A DNA stretch of 64,000 nucleotides from Fictibacillus solisalsi (GCF_900103485.1 NZ_FNHW01000002.1:124001-188000); one strand, 5' to 3'; shown: positions 32,926 through 40,949, counted from the stretch's first letter. Program-made: numbers and translations. The notes: generated from the sequence alone by a model not told the origin.

Positions 32926-34428
32926 TTACTTTGCAAGGCGCTCCATGGGGTCGGGAGCCTGAATTTGGGTAATGGCTTCGTATTCTCCGGGGCTCAGTAC
33001 GCTTTGATCGTTCTTCATTAAATAGGCGTAAGCGAACATGGAAATAAAAAGGCCAAATGTCCAGGCGTTATCCCATAGGAATCGAAGACCCGGAACGAGA
33101 AGTCCGAGAACAGGCACGGCTACCCCAATAATGAGCGCATATACGCCATTTTTATTAAATCCAGAGGAATAATTGTACCTTCCGGCTGGTTCATACAGTT
33201 CTTTCAGGGCCATTTTTCTCCGTCGGACGAGCCAATAGTCGGCAATGGCGATTCCATCAATGGGGCCGAGCAGGGCGGCATATGTACCCAGCCAGCCAAA
33301 AATGTAATTTCCGAAATTGGACATGATGAACCACGGCTGCATGAGAATGGCGAACACTCCGGTTATCAGAGCACCGATGCCAAAGGTAATGCGTTTCGGA
33401 TACAAGTTCTCAATGGCACGGGCGGGCGCAACTATGTTTGCACCAACATTGATGGTAAGAGAAGCCATGGCGATTATGATAGTTCCTAAAAAGATGATGA
33501 ACGGCGGGAACTTGGCAAGCAATTGAACAGGATCCCAAATGGCTGTACCAAAAATAACAACAGTTGCTGAAGTAACGGCGATGCCGATAAAGGAGAAAAT
33601 GCTCATGGTGAGGGGAAGAGAGAAGCTTTGGGCGATCATTTGTGACCTCTGGCTTTTCGCATAGCGGCAAAAGTCAGGAATATTTAAGGCCAATGTAGCC
33701 CAGAAGGCGATGACTCCGGTCAATGTAGGGAAAAATACTTTAAGGAACTCACCGGTTGTTGTGAACTTGGACGGTGTGGACAAAATAGGTCCCCAGCCGG
33801 CGTTGGTAAATGCCCAGATCATAAGAATTAAAGCCGATATCCCGACCACGGGTGCCGCTATTAAACTCAGAACCTTAATCGCCTGAGGTCCTTTATAGGC
33901 GACACCCACGTTTAAAGCCCAAAATAAAGCAAAGATAATAGCCGTGTGCCCGGCCAGGCTTTTCCAGGCAGGGAAGGAAGCAGATAACAGAACATCAATA
34001 GCAGTCGTACCGATCCATGTGTTGATTCCAAACCAGCCAGCGGCAACAACAGCTCGGGCCATGGAAGGAATATGAGCCCCCTTTGATCCAAACCACAACC
34101 GGGCGAATACTGGATACGGAATGCCGAATTTGGTGCCGGCATGAGAGTTTAATAGAATCGGAATAAGTACGATCACGTTACCAAGAAAAATGGTTCCAAT
34201 CGCCTGCCACCAGTTCATACCGAGCGAAATCATTCCGCTGGCCATGGTGTAGGCGGGAATACAAAGGCACATCCCAATCCACAGCGTTGCAAAGTTTAAC
34301 CCAGTCCAGGTATGTTCCTTTTCCGTTGTGGGGCGCAGGTCATCATTCCATAATTCACTGTCACTTACACTCTTGGTTGCATCATCAGACAGGGTTACAA
34401 TACCATTTTGCTCAATTTGAGTTTTCAT
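32926..34428 (-). CDS. NCS1-family nucleobase/hydantoin/allantoin permease
   Basis: A 500-residue transporter with twelve hydrophobic helices. WNDDLRPTTEKEHTWTGLNF is the typical N-terminal NCS1 segment, and ARLWFGSKGAHIPSMARAVV, NIPDFCRYAKSQ and GPIDGIAIADYW are strongly conserved in the family. It resembles PucI (allantoin) and Mhp1 (hydantoin). No allantoinase, hydantoinase or purine catabolic gene is nearby, so the substrate stays open. Single-gene unit. Confidence 0.9.
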   Translation of the reverse strand: MKTQIEQNGIVTLSDDATKSVSDSELWNDDLRPTTEKEHTWTGLNFATLWIGMCLCIPAYTMASGMISLGMNWWQAIGTIFLGNVIVLIPILLNSHAGTKFGIPYPVFARLWFGSKGAHIPSMARAVVAAGWFGINTWIGTTAIDVLLSASFPAWKSLAGHTAIIFALFWALNVGVAYKGPQAIKVLSLIAAPVVGISALILMIWAFTNAGWGPILSTPSKFTTTGEFLKVFFPTLTGVIAFWATLALNIPDFCRYAKSQRSQMIAQSFSLPLTMSIFSFIGIAVTSATVVIFGTAIWDPVQLLAKFPPFIIFLGTIIIAMASLTINVGANIVAPARAIENLYPKRITFGIGALITGVFAILMQPWFIMSNFGNYIFGWLGTYAALLGPIDGIAIADYWLVRRRKMALKELYEPAGRYNYSSGFNKNGVYALIIGVAVPVLGLLVPGLRFLWDNAWTFGLFISMFAYAYLMKNDQSVLSPGEYEAITQIQAPDPMERLAK

Positions 34429-34629
34429 AGCGTACCTCCCTTTTTATGGCGAACCAAATCAACTGCATAAACCTTCGTTTAAAAAAACGCAGCGTGCAGT
34501 CCTGAATCTCCCCTTTCCGCAAATAGTTTCAAACTTCGTTAAAATTTCGCCATATGTACAATGAAAACCTTCTTAAGTAAAATGAAAGAAGGGAAGAAAA
34601 TCTAACCGGTCAAGGGGAGGATTCATTCA

Positions 34630-35715
34630 GTGGAAGATCTTTTTATAAAAGCTTTTAAGCAGGCAGACTATCATGTGAACGGCCATGGGCCAAGACACCT
34701 TCAAGTGCTGAAGGATGCCATTGAGGATTTGGTTGGTGAAACGGAAAGCGATATGTATGGCAAGGGAAGAGTAATTGAAGATTTTCAGGAAAAGATGGCG
34801 GGCGTGCTGGGGAAGGAAGCGGCGGTGTTTTTTCCGAGCGGGACGATGGCTCAGCAGATTGCTCTGAGGATTTGGTGTGATGAAAAAGGGCTGAAGACAG
34901 TAGCTTATCATCCGTTATGTCACCTGGAGATTCATGAAGAAGACGGGCTGAAGGAATTGCATCATATCAAGCCTATTTTGCTGGCAGATGAGAACAGGGT
35001 AATCACCCTGGATGATGTGGTAAATATAAAAGAAGAGGTTGCCTGTATACTGATTGAGTTGCCGCAGCGTGAAATCGGTGGTCAGCTGCCGGACTACCGT
35101 ATGCTGGAGGAAATCTCGGAGTATTGCAGGGAAAAGGGAATCCTGCTGCATCTTGATGGAGCTCGGCTGTTTGAAGTGCTTCCCTATTATAAAAAATCAG
35201 CACAGGAAGTTTGCGCTTTATTTGATTCCGTATATATCTCGGTATATAAAGGGATTGGTGGAATTGCCGGGGCGGTTTTGGCGGGAAGTGTGGAGTTTAC
35301 TGAGAAATCAAAGGTATGGAAACGCCGGCACGGCGGGGATTTGATCAGTCTTTACCCCTACATTTTGAGTGCGGATTACTACTTCGATCAGCATGTACAT
35401 AAAATGGATCAATATTATGAAGAAGCAAAAGAACTTGCTGAGCTGTACAACAGGTGTGCTGGAATTACCACCCTTCCGAAGGTGCCAGTTTCCAATATGT
35501 TTCATGTCCACATGGAGGCCCGTAAGGAAGATATGGAAGCCATATTTGCACAGCTTTATAAGGAAACGGGGATCGGCCTCACCGGGCATGTCAGAGAAAA
35601 TGGTGACAACGGCAGCCGGTTTGAAGTAAGTCTCGGTGATCTGTACAGCAGAGTGCCCAAGAACAGGCTGAAAGAAGTTTTTGCTAAACTGGACGAAAAA
35701 ATGAAATCAAGATAA
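34630..35715 (+). CDS. Threonine aldolase / beta-eliminating lyase family enzyme
   Basis: A 361-residue PLP fold-type I enzyme. AAVFFPSGTMAQQIAL binds the cofactor phosphate, LHLDGARLFE carries the Asp that holds the pyridine ring (Asp176), and YISVYKGIGGIAGAVLAG has the Schiff-base Lys207. The family cleaves L-threonine or allo-threonine to glycine and acetaldehyde; the SVYKG variant in place of SVSKG marks a divergent branch, so exact substrate is uncertain. GTG start after GGGGAGGATTCATTCA. Confidence 0.85.
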   Translation: MEDLFIKAFKQADYHVNGHGPRHLQVLKDAIEDLVGETESDMYGKGRVIEDFQEKMAGVLGKEAAVFFPSGTMAQQIALRIWCDEKGLKTVAYHPLCHLEIHEEDGLKELHHIKPILLADENRVITLDDVVNIKEEVACILIELPQREIGGQLPDYRMLEEISEYCREKGILLHLDGARLFEVLPYYKKSAQEVCALFDSVYISVYKGIGGIAGAVLAGSVEFTEKSKVWKRRHGGDLISLYPYILSADYYFDQHVHKMDQYYEEAKELAELYNRCAGITTLPKVPVSNMFHVHMEARKEDMEAIFAQLYKETGIGLTGHVRENGDNGSRFEVSLGDLYSRVPKNRLKEVFAKLDEKMKSR

Positions 35716-35718
35716 ACA

Positions 35719-35754
35719 TAAAAAAACGGCACTCAAGGGGAGTGCCGTTTTTTT
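35719..35754. terminator. Bidirectional terminator
   Basis: AAAAACGGCACTC pairs with GAGTGCCGTTTTT around AAGGG. It lies between convergent genes. Confidence 0.92.
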
Positions 35755-35762
35755 ATGTTCAA

Positions 35763-35918
35763 CTATTCACGGTGTTCAAAGGTTTTACAAGCTGTTTCCG
35801 CCACGTTGTCGGCTTCTTCCCCGTGCATTCCAATGACATAAATAGAGTCTGCAACACACTGGTCACCTTCTGCCCAATACTTACAGTTTTCCACATTGCA
35901 TAGAACTTCAAGTTTCAT
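35763..35918 (-). CDS. DUF1540 small cysteine-rich protein
   Basis: A 51-residue protein beginning MKLEVLCNVENCKYWAEGDQ, with CVADSIYVIG and ACKTFEHRE after. The four Cys at 7, 12, 21 and 42 match the DUF1540 pattern, probably a metal- or disulfide-bound knot; these proteins are common in spore formers. AAAGGAGGAAGCACTC precedes the ATG. Single-gene unit ending in the terminator at 35719-35754. Confidence 0.85.
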   Translation of the reverse strand: MKLEVLCNVENCKYWAEGDQCVADSIYVIGMHGEEADNVAETACKTFEHRE

Positions 35919-36054
35919 GAGTGCTTCCTCCTTTAATGGTTTTGTTACTCAATACCCTTAAATTTGGTGAGCTAATCATAGATAAAAAGGGAATTACCTA
36001 CAAGAAGGGAATATAAAAGGGTAAGAGGATAACAGGACGGAAGGATCATGTTGA

Positions 36055-36141
36055 ATGGAAGTGATGACAGCGTTCCTTTGTACCTGCGTACTCTTCTTGT
36101 TTTTTTGTTCCATGCTCGGTTTCGGCAGGAAGGGAAACTAG
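36055..36141 (+). CDS. Possible 28-residue membrane peptide
   Basis: A 28-codon frame, MEVMTAFLCTCVLFLFFCSM then LGFGRKGN: one hydrophobic helix with three Cys and a short basic tail. GGAAGGA lies nine bases before the ATG. Its stop precedes the YhfC gene end on the other strand. Such one-helix peptides are common and easily missed, but with no relatives checked this remains tentative. Confidence 0.4.
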   Translation: MEVMTAFLCTCVLFLFFCSMLGFGRKGN

Positions 36142-36149
36142 GAGATGAA

Positions 36150-36977
36150 CTAATTTATCAAGTTACCCATTTCTGGTGACTCTTGTCTGTAATCCACTCT
36201 CTGATCAAACCAGGATTTGGATTTTTTAATAAAGACAATGGAAAGTAGGGCAATCACCAATAGCATACCTTCTGGAATCCAAACACTCCATTCCAAGCTT
36301 TTAGACAGGACTGCCACAAAGTCTATAGCAGCATGAATAAGTATGGCATATAAGAGGTAAAGGGGTTTTTTTGATTTTACCGCGTAAAGGACAATTATCG
36401 ATAGGGCAATTTGTAACACGAATGCGGCGATGCGTTCAAACCCACCCAGTAGAAACATATAGGACGAGGTATTAACCAACTGGTCTTTTATTCCCATAAG
36501 AATATTGGGATCTTGCCCGGGGGCACCTGCCAGTCTTTCAAAACCACCTGAATTGATTAAATTCGCCATAAGAATGTTTTGGAAGGCGGCAAAGGCTCCG
36601 ATTAAGATCGCTTCAATACCGCCATGGCCAATGCCGTATGCAATGCCATCTTTCCATTCGCGGTACTTTTTCAGTAAGAAGCAGAATCCGACGTAGCGGC
36701 CGAATTCCTCGAAAATTCCAGCGGCTAAACCGCCATAAAAGGCGTACAGGTATGAGTTTTTCATCAGTTCAGCCGCTTGGGTATTTGTATTTAATACATA
36801 GACATGTAAAAATTTTTCTAGCACCTGGCTGAATAGAATAAAAATCAATATTCCGATCAAGACAGGCTTCCATGGAGCCTGCTTCCTTCTAAAATAGATA
36901 AGGGTGATGACTGGAACGGCAATAGAAACAATGATCGCAAGTATCATAAATATAATGGATGTTTGGCTGACCATCAA
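36150..36977 (-). CDS. YhfC-family intramembrane protease
   Basis: A 275-residue membrane protein with about eight helices. YGGLAAGIFEEFGRYVGF holds the EE-x2-R motif, and AYGIGHGGIEAILIG and ILIHAAIDFVAVL hold the conserved His residues of the YhfC branch, related to CPBP/Abi glutamic proteases. CPBP proteins often act in bacteriocin maturation or immunity. It is the last gene of the PadR operon just downstream of the sdp genes, so a part in toxin processing or immunity is a fair inference. Confidence 0.85.
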   Translation of the reverse strand: MMVSQTSIIFMILAIIVSIAVPVITLIYFRRKQAPWKPVLIGILIFILFSQVLEKFLHVYVLNTNTQAAELMKNSYLYAFYGGLAAGIFEEFGRYVGFCFLLKKYREWKDGIAYGIGHGGIEAILIGAFAAFQNILMANLINSGGFERLAGAPGQDPNILMGIKDQLVNTSSYMFLLGGFERIAAFVLQIALSIIVLYAVKSKKPLYLLYAILIHAAIDFVAVLSKSLEWSVWIPEGMLLVIALLSIVFIKKSKSWFDQRVDYRQESPEMGNLIN

Positions 36978-36990
36978 AAACCCTCCTGCA

Positions 36991-37377
36991 CTATTTTATT
37001 TGGCAAGAACTGTCACACTTATTAATGGGTACTATTGAACGATTATCAGCAATATACTGATAAATTTTTTGACCAAGGCCGAGCGAAGAGGAAAGTTTTA
37101 AAAATGGCCAAAGCGGAAAAAGCACAGGTATTCTTATTGCAATGGCTGTAAGGGCATCAATTCCCGACACTTGTTTACCTGTTGACTTTATAACCGCATA
37201 CATTTTTTTCTCTAACTCTTCAAGAGGAACAGTGATCTTGTTCTCAATTCCATTTTCACGGATTCCTTCCATTTGAATAAGATTGCACCAATCCAGACGA
37301 TTGATCCTTCGTTTAATATTCGTGCACATGGGGCACCAATTATCATAAAAAACAATAAGTTTTAAGTTTATAGCCAT
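36991..37377 (-). CDS. DCC-family thiol-disulfide oxidoreductase-like protein
   Basis: A 128-residue DUF393/DCC protein. LIVFYDNWCPMCTNIKRRIN carries the CxxC of the family; SGIDALTAIAIRIPVLFPLW is the conserved middle. I start at MAINLKL (37377), with GGTGG just upstream; an ATG nine codons earlier overlaps the previous gene. DCC proteins often accompany HTTM-type membrane proteins, and SdpB has an HTTM-like fold, so a link with the nearby sdpB is plausible, although the toxin core has no Cys. Confidence 0.8.
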   Translation of the reverse strand: MAINLKLIVFYDNWCPMCTNIKRRINRLDWCNLIQMEGIRENGIENKITVPLEELEKKMYAVIKSTGKQVSGIDALTAIAIRIPVLFPLWPFLKLSSSLGLGQKIYQYIADNRSIVPINKCDSSCQIK

Positions 37378-37378
37378 G

Positions 37379-37663
37379 CTATTCCACCATTTTTTCATTG
37401 ACATATATAATCATGAGCACACCATATGCAATACTTACGCCAGGCAATATTTTTGCTTGATGAGGATAGTCAATAAATGCACTGAGCAAAATAAGAAGCC
37501 CTAATGGCAAAAACAAATAAAAACCTGTGATTTTAGCAAGTTTTTCCTTATTTCTCACTCTTTTTTCATTAAAACCTGAAAGAATCCAGGTTTGTTTTTT
37601 GACTCCTACAAGGAAAGCCACGACGAAAAAAATCAAGCTGATAATCAATAAATTTATGTTCAT
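37379..37663 (-). CDS. DUF3784-like small membrane protein
   Basis: A 94-residue protein with three hydrophobic helices: LLIISLIFFVVAFLVGVKKQ, FYLFLPLGLLILLSAFI, and ISIYGVLMIIYV-like at the end. The segment WILSGFNEKRVRNKEK after helix 1 resembles DUF3784 proteins (WIxGYN). Its stop is next to the DCC start. Function unknown; it is a candidate immunity protein by size and position only. Confidence 0.65.
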   Translation of the reverse strand: MNINLLIISLIFFVVAFLVGVKKQTWILSGFNEKRVRNKEKLAKITGFYLFLPLGLLILLSAFIDYPHQAKILPGVSIAYGVLMIIYVNEKMVE

Positions 37664-37692
37664 TTTTTTCCTCCCGAATAATAATGAATTAG

Positions 37693-38298
37693 CTAACGAA
37701 CTAATTTTTTTTGTACATAAAAGAAGAAGCCAATCGATAAAAGAGCGATGAAAGATGCAAAGATAATGTTTTTATTGGGAACACTCACAAATTCCCCAAT
37801 CAAAAATGACAATCCTAAAACGAAAAGATATACACTTCCTGATTGACTTACCTTTTCTCTGTTTTTAATGCCCCTGGGGTTTTTCCTGACCACGGCAAAT
37901 CCCCAGATGGCTTTTTTAACAAGAACTAGGTAAGCATAGATAAATAACATAAGTGCAACCAGTAGTTCCTGGTGATTGGGAAAAATATAAATCCCCAGTG
38001 CTCCTACCAGAAGAGGGGGGAGCATCATGGAATTATTTTTTAGACGGTTAGCAGGAGCAGAGGATGGCGTACTATTAATAAAACCCTCTGCCAGCTCACC
38101 CATTGATACAAATTCTTCGCGGATTTTGTGTTCAATTTCCTTCTCTGATAAACCTTGCTTACTTAAATCATTGGCATAGGAATAGAGATGGTCTTTTATT
38201 TCAGCTACATAGTTTTCACGGTGAACATTTTGAATCTCAGTTAAATGAACATTTAATTCATCAATAAATGTTTCAATGGTTTCTTCAACCTTATTCAT
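37693..38298 (-). CDS. HAAS-domain membrane protein
   Basis: A 201-residue protein. The first 80 residues form a helical HAAS-type domain (FIDELNVHLTEIQNVHRENY through KDHLYSYANDLSKQGLSEKE), followed by four to five hydrophobic helices. HAAS proteins are nearly always encoded beside a PadR regulator, as here, where the genes overlap by 8 bp. They are thought to signal membrane events to PadR. Confidence 0.8.
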   Translation of the reverse strand: MNKVEETIETFIDELNVHLTEIQNVHRENYVAEIKDHLYSYANDLSKQGLSEKEIEHKIREEFVSMGELAEGFINSTPSSAPANRLKNNSMMLPPLLVGALGIYIFPNHQELLVALMLFIYAYLVLVKKAIWGFAVVRKNPRGIKNREKVSQSGSVYLFVLGLSFLIGEFVSVPNKNIIFASFIALLSIGFFFYVQKKLVR

Positions 38299-38644
38299 CA
38301 GTCACACCCTCTCCCAAAAGTGTAAGTGCATCGTATATCTCTTTATACTTTGCCATGCGCTCCGTTAAAAGCAATCTCCCTTCCTCCGTGATCTGATAAT
38401 ACTTTCTTCTTGGTCCTTCCATTGAGTCCACCCAGTAAAATTCAATCCAATTTTTTTCTGTCATTCGTTTTAAGATGGGATAAATGGCTCCCTCAGATAT
38501 GAAAAATATAGGTGATTTTTTTAAAGCTGATGAAATCTCATAGCCATACATGGATCTACTGGAAACAAGTGAAAGAATAGCTAATTCAAACGTTCCTTTT
38601 CTTAACTGGATGATCCACTTATCCATATTTTTACTTGTCATCAT
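38291..38644 (-). CDS. PadR-family transcriptional regulator
   Basis: A 117-residue PadR regulator: LRKGTFELAILSLVSSRSMY then GYEISSALKKSPIFFISEGA and IYPILKRMTEKNWIE make the winged HTH; the wing has GPRRKYYQITEEGR. First gene of a five-gene operon with overlapping or short gaps (HAAS, DUF3784, DCC, YhfC). PadR proteins repress their own operon and neighbours until an effector appears. Confidence 0.92.
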   Translation of the reverse strand: MMTSKNMDKWIIQLRKGTFELAILSLVSSRSMYGYEISSALKKSPIFFISEGAIYPILKRMTEKNWIEFYWVDSMEGPRRKYYQITEEGRLLLTERMAKYKEIYDALTLLGEGVTDE

Positions 38645-38740
38645 ACGTTTACTATATATGATTCATAGGTATGTATCAATGATACTTAGGTAGGAAAAAA
38701 GAAATTATTGTAGGTAAAACCGATTATTTCCAAAAACAAG

Positions 38741-38777
38741 AAAGGTGCAAAGAGTGGATGAAGCTCTCTGCACCTGT
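38741..38777 (-). terminator. Terminator after sdpC
   Basis: GGTGCAGAGAG and CTCTTTGCACC (minus strand) form a stem followed by a T-rich tail. It separates the sdp operon from the PadR operon. Confidence 0.75.
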
Positions 38778-38791
38778 TCTCAATCCTATGA

Positions 38792-39364
38792 TTAGTTGAC
38801 TTCTTCCAGCAATGAGCGGATTGCCATCTCTCTGTTTGTATCGTCTTTCTTGGCAATTGGAGTGATATCAATGGCGAAGAGAACCAATATGATACCCGCT
38901 GCTGCAGCGGCTGCATAGTAATAGTAGTAGTACCATTCAACGGAAACCGTGGCAGCCGCGCCTACGACACCATCACTTTTTGCCATCTTTTTTTGCTGTT
39001 CAGTTATGTCGGCCTCGATGATCTTACCGCCATCTTTTAGCAGTTTATCCACTTTTGCAGGGTTTTTGGAGTAAACGGCTTTTTGCAGTTTGTTAAAGTA
39101 GGATGGATCCTCTTTTTTAATTTCTTTCATGATTTTATTGGCGAATTTCTTGGACTCCTTAGAATTTAGCTTCTCAACGGTTGATTTATTAAATACTTCA
39201 TCCATCTTTTGACCTAAATCCCCTTGTGCAAATACAAAACCTTTGAAAAGTTCTTCACCCGAATACTTTAGATTTTGTGCCTGAACAGTCTTGCCTGACC
39301 CCTGAGAGAATGCGACCCCAAAAACCAAGGCCAATGTGAGCAGAGATAAAACGATTTTCTTCAA
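38792..39364 (-). CDS. sdpC: SdpC-like antimicrobial peptide precursor
   Basis: A 190-residue secreted precursor. Residues 1-30 are a signal peptide (hydrophobic core VLSLLTLALVFGVAFS, then VQAQ). LKYSGEELFKGFVFAQGDLG (32-51) matches the SdpC-family signature of B. subtilis (FSGEDYFRGLLFGQGEVG). The C-terminal core, about 133-171, runs VVGAAATVSVEW, then six Tyr (145-150), six Ala (151-156) and GIILVLFAIDITPIA. B. subtilis SDP is a 42-residue membrane toxin cut from the same place, but its CxxxxxC disulfide is absent here. I infer a collapsing-type membrane toxin with a new core. Confidence 0.85.
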   Translation of the reverse strand: MKKIVLSLLTLALVFGVAFSQGSGKTVQAQNLKYSGEELFKGFVFAQGDLGQKMDEVFNKSTVEKLNSKESKKFANKIMKEIKKEDPSYFNKLQKAVYSKNPAKVDKLLKDGGKIIEADITEQQKKMAKSDGVVGAAATVSVEWYYYYYYAAAAAAGIILVLFAIDITPIAKKDDTNREMAIRSLLEEVN

Positions 39365-40290
39365 ACTACTTCCTCCTCCATCTTTTTAAATTTGGTCTTG
39401 CTATTTCCAGCAAATAATTTGCCAAAAACCGAGTCAATAGGTACCAAATACAGGATTAATATACCGGTCATGACCATGGAGAAACTGATAAGACCTAGCA
39501 TAAGGGCGAATATTTCATGCATTGATACAGCAATGATAAAAATGGTCTTCCACTGTTTTCTTGGTGCAAAGAGAGAACAGAAAATAACAATTTGTACCAG
39601 GAGGGTGCCCCATGTGGGAATAACGACCAAAGGACTTCCAATGATTCCATGGGTGATCTGGTCAAAAAAAGTATTAAATCCCACTGTCTTTTCTCGAGAG
39701 TAATAATAAACAGCAGTTCCATCGATCCATTCGGAATTTTTAAGCTTTGCAACCGTTGAATGAAAATAAATAACTGCAACTTGCAACCGGATAAAAAAGT
39801 AGGATACATAAGCAATAATTTTTGAATAAATTCCTGGATTGAATCGATTTTCGTTGATGCTCCAATGCCATTTTCTTGGGTCGGTAAGGGTAATGGGAAG
39901 CAGCAAAAATGAAATGACAGCTGCAGCTTGTTCACCGCCATCGATTACGACCATGGAGGCTTGCATACTGTAGGCCACATACCAATGAAGAATCCCGGTA
40001 ATACGCGGTCTCCAGCCAATGGCGACAATAAAAAGAAGAATGATGAATATCCATCGAATAATATTGAGAGAACCATAATCATTTTGCGCAAAGCAGAATG
40101 CACTATATCCTGTTTCACATATTGGAAAGTCATTGGAAGCAGAAGAGGGTTTAAAGAGAATTTCAGGTTTATTGACGATTAACGTAAGCATACTGGAAAG
40201 TGCTATAATGCTCCGAGCCAGCCCATAGACATTTGTCCATGGCGTGGAAGTTTTCCAAGAGGCAATAAGATGTTCTATTTTTTGATACAT
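39361..40290 (-). CDS. sdpB: SdpB-like membrane protein for toxin maturation
   Basis: A 309-residue membrane protein with about seven helices and an HTTM-like layout: ARSIIALSSMLTLIVN near the N-terminus, FIRLQVAVIYFHSTVAKLKN and SEWIDGTAVYYYSREKTVGF in the centre. These are typical of SdpB and distant relatives of vitamin K gamma-carboxylase membrane domains. In B. subtilis SdpA and SdpB are both needed to make active SDP from SdpC. It overlaps sdpC by 4 bp and sdpA by 16 bp, so the three are one translational unit. Confidence 0.9.
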   Translation of the reverse strand: MYQKIEHLIASWKTSTPWTNVYGLARSIIALSSMLTLIVNKPEILFKPSSASNDFPICETGYSAFCFAQNDYGSLNIIRWIFIILLFIVAIGWRPRITGILHWYVAYSMQASMVVIDGGEQAAAVISFLLLPITLTDPRKWHWSINENRFNPGIYSKIIAYVSYFFIRLQVAVIYFHSTVAKLKNSEWIDGTAVYYYSREKTVGFNTFFDQITHGIIGSPLVVIPTWGTLLVQIVIFCSLFAPRKQWKTIFIIAVSMHEIFALMLGLISFSMVMTGILILYLVPIDSVFGKLFAGNSKTKFKKMEEEVV

Positions 40291-40814
40291 TTGACATCCG
40301 CCCTTACGATTTCTTTTATTTCTGTTCCGGAATTACTGTATTTAAAATAGCTCCATGGAACAATCTCTTCTTTTGTAAAGAAGTATTCGCCACACAACAG
40401 GGGGCTTGGGGCCTTATTGGTTAAGGTGACCTTCTTTGCAAGATTTTCGCAATCCCCCAGGCTGTTATTCTTGCACTTCTTCCAGTCTTTTTTTGAGATT
40501 TGCATTGAAAGTGCCCCCATCTCAACACCTTGTGACCTTCCTTTTCGATACAGGCCCAATGCGTTTTCAATCCGCATGGTGGGAAAGAGGACATCAAGGC
40601 TTTCGGCATTGGCAGTATGCATTCCCAACAATGAATCTCTTGGACTCTTACTGAAGAATCCCCATCCTTGCGGGAGAATAGAGGCAAACAGGATTTTTGT
40701 ATCCTTACTAATGGGAAGGGGAGTTGTTCCTAAACCAGATAAAATAGAGGAAGTGAAGAGGCCTCCCCATAGCACAGAAAATAGAATGAAAACAATGGCC
40801 GTTTTTTTAATCAC
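40275..40814 (-). CDS. sdpA: SdpA-like toxin maturation protein
   Basis: A 179-residue protein with an N-terminal helix (TAIVFILFSVLWGGLF) and the SdpA-family motif ILPQGWGFFSKSPRDSL at about 48-64. It carries four Cys in its second half (KKCKNNSLGDCENL, LLCGEY, ADVKCIKK). SdpA works with SdpB in production of mature SDP; the mechanism is unknown. GTG start with ACGGAGGGATCGA upstream. First gene of the operon behind the promoter at 40857-40862. Confidence 0.88.
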   Translation of the reverse strand: MIKKTAIVFILFSVLWGGLFTSSILSGLGTTPLPISKDTKILFASILPQGWGFFSKSPRDSLLGMHTANAESLDVLFPTMRIENALGLYRKGRSQGVEMGALSMQISKKDWKKCKNNSLGDCENLAKKVTLTNKAPSPLLCGEYFFTKEEIVPWSYFKYSNSGTEIKEIVRADVKCIKK

Positions 40815-40850
40815 TCGATCCCTCCGTAACGAAATATTTATTACATAAAA

Positions 40851-40885
40851 AATACCATTATATTGAATATTTTGGTATTGAAAAA
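40851..40885 (-). promoter_or_regulatory. sdpA promoter with overlapping inverted repeat
   Basis: On the minus strand a perfect -10 TATAAT lies at 40857-40862; the -35 is poor, suggesting need for an activator. AATACCA (40851-40857) and TGGTATT (40873-40879) form a perfect inverted repeat around 15 bp and enclose the -10. It is a candidate site for the upstream RRNPP regulator or another factor. Confidence 0.65.
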
Positions 40886-40917
40886 ATTAGGCCCCTTTAT
40901 GCTGACTCAGTTGTGCT

Positions 40918-40926
40918 TTCGACAAA
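40918..40926 (-). promoter_or_regulatory. Spo0A box upstream of sdpA
   Basis: TTTGTCGAA on the minus strand is a perfect match to the 0A-box consensus TTTGTCRAA, in the direction of sdp transcription, about 55 bp upstream of the -10. B. subtilis sdpABC is also under Spo0A control, so direct control by phosphorylated Spo0A is likely. Confidence 0.65.
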
Positions 40927-40949
40927 TTTTTTTATCAACCCATCAAGGC

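Noticed and set aside
38897-38935. Tyr/Ala codon tract in sdpC as a simple-sequence repeat expansion artefact
   Set aside because: Codons vary (TAC and TAT; GCA, GCC and GCT), it continues into a plausible membrane helix, and it lies exactly in the toxin region of the family.
38686-38940. 84-codon minus-strand frame over the sdpC end
   Set aside because: It is the out-of-frame reading of the Tyr/Ala tract and terminator; sdpC signature and signal peptide lie in the other frame.
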